In this document: piece by piece, positions 27,643 through 35,216 of the stretch
Layout: the number at the start of each line of letters is the position of its first letter
Numbering within the stretch: the stretch's first letter is position 1
Assembly (NCBI RefSeq): GCF_009846865.1
Contig: NZ_WUWN01000004.1
Location: forward strand, 100,223 to 164,222
Direction of reading: 5' to 3'
Source: Puerhibacterium puerhi
GTDB taxonomy: Bacteria; Actinomycetota; Actinomycetes; Actinomycetales; Cellulomonadaceae
Length of the DNA stretch: 64,000 bases
Program-made: the position numbers and the translations under genes
Notes under the pieces: generated by a model
What the model was told of the DNA's origin: nothing
What the model saw: only the letters and a program-made list of their open reading frames with translations
Database searches by the model: none

Positions 27643-28386
27643 GTGACGGCAGGCGGTGGCTGGGAGCCCGTGCAGCGGGTCCGCACGTACGAGCAGGTGA
27701 TGGCGCAGATCGAGGAGCGGATCCTCGACGGGCGTCTGAAGGCGGGCGACCATCTGCCGAGCGAGCGAGAGCTCGCGGCTCTCCTCGGGGTCTCCCGGCC
27801 CTCGCTGCGGGAGTCGCTGCGGGTCCTCGAGGCGCTCGGCGTCGTGGACATCCGGCGCGGCGGCGAGGGCGGCGCGATCCTGCTGGACGCCCCTGGCGGC
27901 GGGCTCGTCAACCTGCTCAAGCTGCAGCTCTCGCTCGGCCACTTCAGCTGGAACGACGTCCTCGGCACGCGGTTGGCGCTCGAGTCGTGGGCGGTCACCG
28001 AGGCTGCCCAGCGTGCTCGGGACGAGGACTTCCAGGAGCTCGCCGCGATCTTGGACCGCATGGAGGCTCCCGAGATCGAGACGCCGGAGTTCAACCGGCT
28101 CGATGCGGCCTTCCACCTGCGCATCGCGGAATCGACCGGCAACGCGCTCCTGGCGCACCTCATGGGGTCGCTCCGCGTGGCGATCCACCGCCAGATGATC
28201 GAGATGTACGCGCAGCTCGAGGACTGGCGCGAGACCGCCAAGGTCGTCCGGGCCGAGCACCGCGACATCTTGGCGGCCATCGCCGCACGAGACGCCGAGC
28301 GGGCCACCCGTCTCGTGCGCGAGCACATCACGGACTTCTACAACATCGGACACTTCGGCGGGGAGTCGACGCTGGGTCAGGGCTGA
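27643..28386 (+). CDS. FadR-family (GntR) transcriptional regulator
   Basis: Protein of 247 residues. Residues 13-85 are the GntR winged helix: YEQVMAQIEERILDGRLKAGD, then LPSERELAALLGVSRPSLRE and LEALGVVDIRRGG. Residues 105-235 form the FCD ligand domain with metal-binding Asp/His positions (FNRLDAAFHLRIAEST, then EHRDILAAI and REHI). FCD domains sense carboxylates, in keeping with a sugar-acid inducer. GTG at 27643 is the start; a -10 box TACGAT at 27581-27586 suggests its own promoter. It probably represses the whole island. Confidence 0.92.
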   Translation: MTAGGGWEPVQRVRTYEQVMAQIEERILDGRLKAGDHLPSERELAALLGVSRPSLRESLRVLEALGVVDIRRGGEGGAILLDAPGGGLVNLLKLQLSLGHFSWNDVLGTRLALESWAVTEAAQRARDEDFQELAAILDRMEAPEIETPEFNRLDAAFHLRIAESTGNALLAHLMGSLRVAIHRQMIEMYAQLEDWRETAKVVRAEHRDILAAIAARDAERATRLVREHITDFYNIGHFGGESTLGQG

Positions 28387-28392
28387 CGCCCA

Positions 28393-28429
28393 GCCGGCGC
28401 CGCTCCCGTCGTGGGAGCGCGGCGCCGGC
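28393..28429 (+). terminator. strong hairpin after the FadR-type gene
   Basis: The arms 28393-28407 and 28413-28429 pair over 15 bases with one two-base bulge and a five-base loop (GTCGT). No T-run follows, as is usual in very GC-rich Actinobacteria. It lies 7 bases after the regulator stop and only about 33 bases before the next start, so it may attenuate rather than end transcription. Confidence 0.65.
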
Positions 28430-28462
28430 CACGACTCCCCGTATCAAGGGAGATATGACCCA

Positions 28463-29800
28463 GTGACCACCACCACCATGACGCCCGCGCTCGCCGCCCG
28501 GGCGAAGGACGGATCACCCGACAAGCTGCGCACCGCCATCGGCAGCGCGGTCGGGACGACGATCGAGAACTACGACTTCCTCGCGTACGGCACCGCTGCC
28601 GCGCTGTACTTCAACGATGCCTTCTTCCACCAGGACGACCCCGTGGTGGGCGTCCTCCTGGGCTTCCTCACGTTCGGCGTCGGATTTGCGGTGCGACCGG
28701 TCGGCGGTCTCATCGGCGGCTACCTGGGCGACCGCATCGGTCGCAAGCCCGTGCTCGTCGGTGCGCTCATCGTCATGGGCGTCGCGACCGTGCTCATCGG
28801 GCTGCTGCCGACGTACGCGCAGGTCGGCGTCGCGGCACCGCTGCTGCTGTCGCTCATCCGCGTGATCCAGGGCCTGGCGTTCGGCGCGGAGTGGGGCGGC
28901 GCCATCCTGATGACCTACGAGCACGCCCCGTGGCGCTCCCGGGGCAAGTACACCGGCATCCCCCAGGCCGGCGTGCCGCTGGGCGTGCTGCTCGCGAACG
29001 TGGTGTTCCTCTTCTCGTCCACGCTGGACTCCGAGCTGGCCTGGCGGCTGCCGTTCCTGCTCAGCACCGTCCTGATCATCGCCGGCATGATCATCCGCCT
29101 CAAGGTCTCCGAGAGCCCGGAGTTCGAGGAGACCAAGGAGAAGGGGCTGGTCGTCAAGAACCCGCTGCGCGAGGTGATCCGGAACGACTGGCGCACCATC
29201 CTCCGCGTGATCGGCCTGCGCCTGGCAGAGTCCGGCGGCTTCTACGTCATCGTGACGTACATGCTCTCCTACCTGACCGGTGGGGACGACCCGATCACCG
29301 AGCGAGCGACGGCGCTCACGGGTCTCGTGACGGCCGCGGCCCTCGGCGTCGTGACGACGATCCTGTTCGGCGCGCTCACCGACAAGGTCGGCCGCCGACC
29401 CGTCTACCTGCTCGGCACGGTCATGCTGATCGTGTTCGCCTTCCCCATGTTCCTGCTGGTGAACACGGGAGTCCCGTTCCTCATCGTGTTCGTCTACATC
29501 GTCGGCATGTCGCTCATCCACGACGCCCTCGCGGGCACCCAGGGGCCGTGGTTCGCCGAGCTGTTCAGCACCAACACCCGTTCCTCGGGGGCCTCCATCG
29601 GCTACCAGTTCTCGGCGGCGATCTCCGGCTTCATCCCGATGATCGCCACCGCTGTCGCGATCCCGCTCGGGTGGTCCGGGGTGGCCCTCGTCTACATGGC
29701 TGTCGGTGTGATCGGTCTGATCGCCACGCTCATGACCCGTGAGACGTGGGGCCCCGGCCAGCGCGCCGAGGTCGAGGCGTTCGTCGCGCGGTCCCGCTGA
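28463..29800 (+). CDS. MHS-family MFS transporter (carboxylate/sugar-acid:H+ symporter)
   Basis: Protein of 445 residues and twelve membrane helices. The start region TTIENYDFLAYGTAAAL is the family signature of metabolite:H+ symporters (shikimate, citrate, proline/betaine types). GYLGDRIGRKPVLVGALIVMG is the loop 2-3 motif, and LRVIQGLAFGAEWGGA matches helix 4. The likely substrate is a small hydroxy-carboxylate, given the kinase and aldolase next to it. GTG at 28463 was chosen since the upstream ATG at 28455 meets a stop after two codons; AGGGAG lies 10 bases upstream. Confidence 0.93.
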   Translation: MTTTTMTPALAARAKDGSPDKLRTAIGSAVGTTIENYDFLAYGTAAALYFNDAFFHQDDPVVGVLLGFLTFGVGFAVRPVGGLIGGYLGDRIGRKPVLVGALIVMGVATVLIGLLPTYAQVGVAAPLLLSLIRVIQGLAFGAEWGGAILMTYEHAPWRSRGKYTGIPQAGVPLGVLLANVVFLFSSTLDSELAWRLPFLLSTVLIIAGMIIRLKVSESPEFEETKEKGLVVKNPLREVIRNDWRTILRVIGLRLAESGGFYVIVTYMLSYLTGGDDPITERATALTGLVTAAALGVVTTILFGALTDKVGRRPVYLLGTVMLIVFAFPMFLLVNTGVPFLIVFVYIVGMSLIHDALAGTQGPWFAELFSTNTRSSGASIGYQFSAAISGFIPMIATAVAIPLGWSGVALVYMAVGVIGLIATLMTRETWGPGQRAEVEAFVARSR

Positions 29801-29806
29801 CCGCTC

Positions 29807-29850
29807 GCGGTGCGGGGCGGGTGCGCACCCACGCGCCCGCCCCGCACCGC
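29807..29850 (+). terminator. 15-bp perfect hairpin after the transporter gene
   Basis: GCGGTGCGGGGCGGG at 29807-29821 pairs perfectly with its reverse complement at 29836-29850 across a 14-base loop. It starts 6 bases after the transporter stop. It separates transporter and kinase messages, or protects the upstream mRNA end. Confidence 0.72.
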
Positions 29851-29937
29851 CGAGCCGACGACGCCGGGCACCACGGCCATCGCCGCCCCCACCACGATCA
29901 CCACCACGATCACCACCACGACGCATGGAAGGCACGC

Positions 29938-31203
29938 ATGAAGACGATCGTCCTGGACGACGACCCCACGGGTACGCAGTCGGCCACGGGGGTGCGGGTC
30001 CTGCTCGAGAGCGACTCGGACCTGCTCACTGCCGCGCTGCGCGACGCCGACAGCGTGTACGTGCAGACGAACAGCCGAGCTCTGCACGAGGCCGATGCCG
30101 TCGCGCTCGTGCGCCGCATCCGCGAGGACGGCGAGGAGGCGGCTCGCCGCCTGGGCACGCAGGTGCGGTTCGTGCTGCGGGGCGACTCGACCCTGCGCGG
30201 CCACGTCTTCGCCGAGACGGAGGCACTCCTCGACGGCGACGCCGTCATGCTCTTCGTGCCGGCGTTCCCCGCCGGCGGTCGCACGACGATCGACGGCACG
30301 CACCTGGTGCGCATCGGTGACCGCCTGCTGCCGGCCCACGAGACCGAGTACGCGGACGACCCGGTGTTCCCCTTCTCGACGGGCGTGCTGGTCGACTACG
30401 TCGCCGAGAAGTCCGGCCGGCCCGCGGTGCACGTGCCCCTGGTCGGCGTCCGCGGCGACACGCTCGCCGGGGTCCTCGAGCAGGCGGAGCCCGGCAGCGT
30501 GGTGCTCCCGGACGTCGAGACGGACGACGACGTGCGGGCGATTGCGCGTGCTGTCGAGGTCGCGACCACCGCCGGCGCGCACGTCGTCGTGCGCAGCGCC
30601 GCCCCGCTCGCGGCGGCTCTCGCCGGCGTGCAGAGCGAGGGCCTGCTCCCCTCGCCGCTCGTCGACGCGGCGGCGCCCACGCTCCTCGTGTGCGGGTCGC
30701 ACACGGCGGGCGCCACGGCGCAGCTCGAGCCGGTCCTGGCGACCTGGGGCGCCGCCTCCGTCGTGTCGACCGCCGCCGCGCTCGACGCTCCGCACGCCGC
30801 GGGCGTCGCAGCCGCGGACGACGCTCGAGTTCAGCTCGCCGCGCGGCCGCTGGCCATCGTGACCACGGAGCGGAGGCGCGCTGCCGAGCACGGCACGCTC
30901 GACCACGGCGAGCGCGTGATGACCGCGCTGACCACGAGCGTGCGGGAGCTCCTGCCACAGGTATCCGTCATCGTGTCCAAGGGCGGGATCACCTCGGCCG
31001 AGGTCGCGCGCACGGGCATCGGCGCGACGTCCGCGCTCGTGCTCGGCCAGGTCCTGCCGGGCGTCTCGGTGTGGCAGATGTCCGCCCACGACGGCCGCGA
31101 GATCCTCTACGTGGTCGTGCCGGGCAACGTCGGTGGCCCCGACACCCTCGAGCGGGTGCTCGACGCCGTCGGCCTGCCCGCTGCAACCGCAGTCGTGGCC
31201 TAG
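29938..31203 (+). CDS. DUF1537 four-carbon acid sugar kinase family protein
   Basis: Protein of 421 residues. The start TIVLDDDPTGTQSATG holds the DDxPTG substrate-binding motif of the DUF1537 kinase family, and FVLRGDSTLRGH is the second substrate motif. The carboxy-terminal ATP domain shows ERVMTALT, VSKGGITSAEVAR and VVVPGNVGG. Known members phosphorylate D-threonate, L-threonate, D-erythronate or 3-oxo acid sugars. Its partners here (SAF oxidoreductase and class II aldolase) differ from those characterised pathways, so the substrate is open. GGAAGG lies 5 bases before ATG. Confidence 0.93.
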   Translation: MKTIVLDDDPTGTQSATGVRVLLESDSDLLTAALRDADSVYVQTNSRALHEADAVALVRRIREDGEEAARRLGTQVRFVLRGDSTLRGHVFAETEALLDGDAVMLFVPAFPAGGRTTIDGTHLVRIGDRLLPAHETEYADDPVFPFSTGVLVDYVAEKSGRPAVHVPLVGVRGDTLAGVLEQAEPGSVVLPDVETDDDVRAIARAVEVATTAGAHVVVRSAAPLAAALAGVQSEGLLPSPLVDAAAPTLLVCGSHTAGATAQLEPVLATWGAASVVSTAAALDAPHAAGVAAADDARVQLAARPLAIVTTERRRAAEHGTLDHGERVMTALTTSVRELLPQVSVIVSKGGITSAEVARTGIGATSALVLGQVLPGVSVWQMSAHDGREILYVVVPGNVGGPDTLERVLDAVGLPAATAVVA

Positions 31204-31214
31204 GGCTCTCCCAC

Positions 31215-31234
31215 CGAGGCGGTCACCCGCCTCG
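31215..31234 (+). terminator. 8-bp hairpin between kinase and aldolase genes
   Basis: CGAGGCGG and CCGCCTCG (31215-31222 and 31227-31234) form a perfect stem with a TCAC loop 12 bases after the kinase stop. There is no T-run. It is the third hairpin placed right after a gene in this island. Confidence 0.5.
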
Positions 31235-31308
31235 ACCCCGCACCCCCCTGACCGGCCGCTCACGGCGAGCGCCGTCACATCCGGCCACCACCATCGCGAA
31301 GGAGCATC

Positions 31309-32193
31309 ATGCGCGCGAACCTCAGCGCCATCGTCCGATCCGCCCTCGACCGCGGGCGCGCAGCGGCCGCCTTCACCTGCTACGACCTGACGACGGCGAC
31401 CGGCGTCGTCGACGTGGCCACCGAGCTGGGCGAGGGCGTCGTGCTGCTCGTCTCCCCCTCGACCGCCGCGAAGCCCTACGGGCCGCACCTCGTGCGGGCC
31501 CTGCGGGCGCTCGCCGACGATGCTGCGGTCCCGGTGTCGGTGCAGCTCGACCACGCCGCCGACCTCGACCTGATCGTGCGAACCGTGGACGCCGGTGCCG
31601 ACGCGGTCCTGGTGGACGGGTCCAAGGCGGGTTATACGGGGAACGTGGCCCTGCTCCGGCGGGCACGCGAGCGGCTGAGCGGGAGGCACGTCGTCCTCGA
31701 GGCCGAGCTCGGCCGCATCGAGGGCAACGAGGACGTCGCCGCCCTCATCGCGTCGGGCGCCGGCGAGCTCACCGACCCCGGTGAGGCAGCCCAGTTCGTC
31801 CGTGACACCGAGGTCGACCTCCTGGCCGTGTCGATCGGCAACGTGCACGGCAGGTACCTGGGAGAGCCTGTCCTCGACCATGCGCGGCTCTCCGCGATCG
31901 CAGCGGCCGTCGACGTCCCGCTGGTGCTGCACGGTGCGTCGGGCCTGCCCACCGAGACGGTGCGTCGCTGCGTCGCTGCGGGGGTGGGCAAGATCAACGT
32001 CAACACGGAGCTGCGCCGGGCGGTCCTCGAGTGCCTCACCGCGGAGGCGCCCGGCGCCCTCGAGCACGGAGCCAACATCGAGTCCCTCCTGGGCTCGTGG
32101 GTTGCCGCCACGCGCCGCCCGGTCCTGCAGGTGATGGAGGCGTTCACCGCGTCGGAGGAAGCAGCCGCTCACACCGCAGACGCTCGAGCCTGA
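31309..32193 (+). CDS. class II (zinc-dependent) ketose-bisphosphate aldolase family protein
   Basis: Protein of 294 residues with the TIM-barrel class II aldolase pattern: VSVQLDHAADL near residue 82 (catalytic Asp and zinc His; most members have DHG), VEAELG-like LEAELGRIEGNED near 133, SIGNVHGRYLG near 178 (zinc His), LHGASGLP near 208 (zinc His), and KINVNTELRRA near 228. Together with the kinase it should cleave a phosphorylated keto-acid or ketose into dihydroxyacetone phosphate and an aldehyde or glyoxylate-like piece. AAGGAG precedes ATG. It is the last gene of the island. Confidence 0.88.
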   Translation: MRANLSAIVRSALDRGRAAAAFTCYDLTTATGVVDVATELGEGVVLLVSPSTAAKPYGPHLVRALRALADDAAVPVSVQLDHAADLDLIVRTVDAGADAVLVDGSKAGYTGNVALLRRARERLSGRHVVLEAELGRIEGNEDVAALIASGAGELTDPGEAAQFVRDTEVDLLAVSIGNVHGRYLGEPVLDHARLSAIAAAVDVPLVLHGASGLPTETVRRCVAAGVGKINVNTELRRAVLECLTAEAPGALEHGANIESLLGSWVAATRRPVLQVMEAFTASEEAAAHTADARA

Positions 32194-32210
32194 CCGGCGA
32201 CCGCGCCGGC

Positions 32211-32912
32211 TCAGCCGGCGGCCAGCACCGCGTCGCGGACCGCGAGCGTCGCGGCCGGGTCGTCCGCCGTCGTGCCGCGGAAGCCGGCGTCGATCGCGCG
32301 GCGCACTGCCTCCGCGTCGTCGCACGGCCCGACGAACGCCAGCCCGCCCGCGGCGGCGAACGCCGCCGCGGCGGGCGTGCCCGCCAGGTCCCACGGCAGG
32401 TAGAGCCGGTCGACGCCGAGGCGCGACGCCGTCGCGACGGCCTCGGCGTCGCCGCGGGCGCAGATGAGGCCGACGTGCCACCACCGCCCCGGCAGCAGCG
32501 CGGGCACGAGCGCCTCGGGCCGGAAGCTGGTCACGACGACGGCGCCCGGCCGGCCGCGCCGCTCCGCGAGCGCCGCCAGCACGCCCGTGGTGGCGGCGGG
32601 CGCCTTCACCTCGACCTGGAAGCTCATCGCGGGCAGCGCGTCGAGCACCTCGGCCAGGCGCGGGATGCGCTCGCCCCGCCCGGCGTCGAGGGCGGCGAGG
32701 TCGGCCCAGTCGTGGTCGGCGACGGCGCCGCGGCCGTCCGTGGTGCGCTCGAGCGTCTCGTCGTGGATGACCACGAGCTCCCCGTCGCGCGACAGGTGCA
32801 CGTCGAGCTCGATCTCGTCCGCGCCGACGTCGGCGGCCAGGCGGAACGAGCGCATCGTGTTCTCCGGCGCGTGCGCCATGGCCCCGCGGTGCCCCGCGAC
32901 CAGGAACCCCAT
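32211..32912 (-). CDS. glycerophosphodiester phosphodiesterase (GDPD)
   Basis: Protein of 233 residues. It starts FLVAGHRGAMAHAPENT with the catalytic histidine and the HRG and PENT motifs. ADEIELDVHLSRDGELVVIHD supplies the metal ligands Glu/Asp and the second histidine, and VEVKAP carries the third acidic ligand. It cleaves glycerophosphodiesters from phospholipid turnover to glycerol-3-phosphate and alcohol. No signal peptide is present, so it is cytoplasmic. GAGGGG lies upstream of ATG. It converges on the aldolase gene with a 17-base gap. Confidence 0.95.
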   Translation of the reverse strand: MGFLVAGHRGAMAHAPENTMRSFRLAADVGADEIELDVHLSRDGELVVIHDETLERTTDGRGAVADHDWADLAALDAGRGERIPRLAEVLDALPAMSFQVEVKAPAATTGVLAALAERRGRPGAVVVTSFRPEALVPALLPGRWWHVGLICARGDAEAVATASRLGVDRLYLPWDLAGTPAAAAFAAAGGLAFVGPCDDAEAVRRAIDAGFRGTTADDPAATLAVRDAVLAAG

Positions 32913-33002
32913 CCGTCACCCCTCGGGTCGTGGACCGCGCCGACCGCGGTCGGGGCATGCCTACCGGGCGCCGGTGACCGGGGGGTGGACGGCGGGTGAC
33001 CG

Positions 33003-33212
33003 TCAGTCGTAGTGCTGCCGGAAGCGGTGGTGCAGCACCTGCTGGCCGACCTCCCGCCACGGGTGGGGCTGGAGCATCCGGGCGTACAGGTCGGGGTCGA
33101 CGTCGAAGTAGTCGTAGCTGTCGCCGCTGTGGAACTGCACGCGCAGCACCCGGCGGGCCGGGTCGTAGCCGACGGCGCGGACGGCGTCCGAGACGATGCG
33201 CGTCATCCTCAT
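33003..33212 (-). CDS. KTSC domain protein
   Basis: Protein of about 69 residues: AVGYDPARRVLRVQFHSGD followed by SYDYFDVDP matches the KTSC domain, a small beta/alpha fold of unknown role often fused to or near nucleic-acid proteins. It ends HHRFRQHYD. ATG at 33212 or the second ATG at 33206 could be used. The domain name comes from the lysyl-tRNA synthetase carboxy-terminal region where it was described. Confidence 0.8.
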   Translation of the reverse strand: MRMTRIVSDAVRAVGYDPARRVLRVQFHSGDSYDYFDVDPDLYARMLQPHPWREVGQQVLHHRFRQHYD

Positions 33213-33266
33213 CCCGTCGAGCCTGGGCGGCCCGGCCCCGGGCGGCAACCCCCGCAGCGGGCGGCC

Positions 33267-34193
33267 TCAGCCCTTGACCGCCCCGCCGAGCCCGGCGCTG
33301 GACAGGAAGGTGCGCTGGAACAGCAGGAAGAGCGCCAGCGGGATGAGCGTCGCGATCGCGAGCGCCGCGAGGAACACGCCCAGGTCGGTGGAGCCGGCGA
33401 TCGCCGGCAGGCGCACCGACAGGGGCTGGATCGCCGGGTCCTTGAGCACCAGCAGCGGCCAGAGGAAGTCCTTCCAGCTCGCGATGACCGCGAACACCGA
33501 CACCACGCCGAGGATCGGCTTGGACATCGGCAGCACCACCGACCAGAACAGCCGGTACGGCCCGGCGCCGTCGACGCGGGCGGCCTCGAAGACCTCCCGG
33601 GGCAGGTTGTCGAAGAAGCGCCGCACCAGCAGCACGTTGAACGCGCTCGCCCCCGCGGGCAGCCACACCGACCAGAAGCTGTTGATCAGCGACCGGCCCA
33701 GCAGCGGCGGGTCCAGGATCGTCAGGTAGAGCGGCACCAGCAGCACGACGGCGGGGATGAACATGGTCGCCAGGACCATCCCCTCGACGACCTTGCCGTA
33801 GCGGGGCCGCAGCACGGACAGCACGTACCCGCCGCTCGTGGCGACCACCATCTGCGACGCCCACGACCCGAGCGCCAGCCACACGGTGTTGAGGAAGTAC
33901 CGGCTGACCTGGACCTCGTTCCAGGCCTGGCCGAGGTTCTCCCAGCGCACGCCGTTCGGGAACACCGCCATGGGGCTGCTCAGGATGTCCTGCGTCGGCG
34001 TCACCGCGAACTTGGCGAGCAGCAGCATCGGGCCGAGGCCGGCGACGACGAGGACCACGAGCAGGAGCACGTGCGTGACGGACAGGGTGATCCGGACTCC
34101 GGGGCGGCGCCAGTCCGCCGCGGACACCGCGCCGCGGTCGGGCGCGGCGGCGGGGCGGCGCCGGCGGGTCGGGGGTGCGAGGCGCTCGGCCAT
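33267..34193 (-). CDS. carbohydrate ABC transporter permease (MalG-type)
   Basis: Protein of 308 residues. A Pro/Arg-rich head precedes six membrane helices. The cytoplasmic EAA loop reads FEAARVDGAGPYRLFWSVVLP, as expected for contact with an MsmX-type ATPase. PMAVFPNGVRWENLGQAW is typical of MalG/UgpE permeases. ATG overlaps the stop of the upstream permease by one base (TGATG). No ATPase gene is nearby, so the system must use a shared ATPase encoded elsewhere, which is common in Actinobacteria. Confidence 0.95.
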   Translation of the reverse strand: MAERLAPPTRRRRPAAAPDRGAVSAADWRRPGVRITLSVTHVLLLVVLVVAGLGPMLLLAKFAVTPTQDILSSPMAVFPNGVRWENLGQAWNEVQVSRYFLNTVWLALGSWASQMVVATSGGYVLSVLRPRYGKVVEGMVLATMFIPAVVLLVPLYLTILDPPLLGRSLINSFWSVWLPAGASAFNVLLVRRFFDNLPREVFEAARVDGAGPYRLFWSVVLPMSKPILGVVSVFAVIASWKDFLWPLLVLKDPAIQPLSVRLPAIAGSTDLGVFLAALAIATLIPLALFLLFQRTFLSSAGLGGAVKG

Positions 34194-35152
34194 CAGGCGC
34201 TCCAGGAGCGGGTGAGACGGAAGTAGAGGGCGGAGAACAGCGCGAGGACGACGGCGAGCATCAGCGACAGCGCGGTGGCGGCGCCGTAGTTGCCGCCGAG
34301 CGAGTTCTCGAAGGCGTAGCGGTAGATGAGCAGCAGCACGGTCACCGTCGAGTTGGCGGGGCCGCCGCCGGTGAACAGGTACGGCTCGAGGAACACCTGG
34401 GCGGTGCCGATGACCTGCAGGATCAGCGTGATGAACAGGACGCCGCGCAGCTGCGGCAGGGTGACGTGCCAGACCTTGCGCCAGATGCCGGCGCCGTCGA
34501 CCTCGGCGGCGTCGTACAGCTCGGGCGGCACCGACAGCAGCGCCGCCAGGTAGATGATCACGGTCCCGCCGGCTCCCGCCCAGGTGGCCGCGAGCACGAG
34601 GGACGGCATCGCCGTCGACTGGTCCTGCAGCCACGGGAACGGGCCGAGGCCCACCCAGCCGAGGACGGTGTTGAACACGCCTGTCGGGCTCGCGTCGTAG
34701 AACACCTTCCACAGCAGCACCGCGACCACCGGGGGCACGACGACGGGCAGGTAGGCCAGCGCCGAGTACAGCCCCTTGAGCCGGCGGACCTCGCTCATGA
34801 GCACGGCGGCCAGCAGCGGCACCGGGTACCCGATGACCAGCGCCAGGAGCGCGAACCACAGGGTGTTCTTCACCGCCACGGCGAGCAGCGGGTCGTGGAG
34901 CACGTACTCGAAGTTGGCGAGCCCGACCCACTGCGCGGGGGTGACGAGGTTGGTCTTCTGGAAGCTCATCACCAGCGACCGGACGATCGGCCACCAGGAG
35001 AACAGCCCGAAGATCACGAGGACCGGCAGGAGGAACACCAGGGTGTGCGCGCCGCCGCCGCGCCACCAGGTCGCGGGGGTGCGGCGGGCACGACGGCGGA
35101 CGACCGCGGCGCGGGCGGCCGGCGGTGCGGGTCGGGTGGAGACGGTGGTCAT
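34193..35152 (-). CDS. carbohydrate ABC transporter permease (MalF-type)
   Basis: Protein of 319 residues. A basic amino terminus is followed by six helices; FSWWPIVRSLVMSFQKTNLV is the typical first periplasmic region, and the EAA loop is LYDAAEVDGAGIWRKVWHVTL. FTGGGPANSTVTVLLLIYRYAF is a hallmark of sugar permeases of this class. It partners the downstream MalG-type permease and the lipoprotein encoded upstream, forming one importer. Confidence 0.95.
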   Translation of the reverse strand: MTTVSTRPAPPAARAAVVRRRARRTPATWWRGGGAHTLVFLLPVLVIFGLFSWWPIVRSLVMSFQKTNLVTPAQWVGLANFEYVLHDPLLAVAVKNTLWFALLALVIGYPVPLLAAVLMSEVRRLKGLYSALAYLPVVVPPVVAVLLWKVFYDASPTGVFNTVLGWVGLGPFPWLQDQSTAMPSLVLAATWAGAGGTVIIYLAALLSVPPELYDAAEVDGAGIWRKVWHVTLPQLRGVLFITLILQVIGTAQVFLEPYLFTGGGPANSTVTVLLLIYRYAFENSLGGNYGAATALSLMLAVVLALFSALYFRLTRSWSA

Positions 35153-35216
35153 GCGAGCCCCTTCACGTGCGCGACGGCCGGCGGCCGGGCACCGTCGGGC
35201 GCCCGGCCGCCGCGCG

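Noticed and set aside
29692..33882. Open frame of about 1400 codons on the minus strand across the kinase, aldolase and GDPD genes
   Set aside because: It joins several genes in the wrong frame, has low-complexity Arg/Gly composition and no motif.
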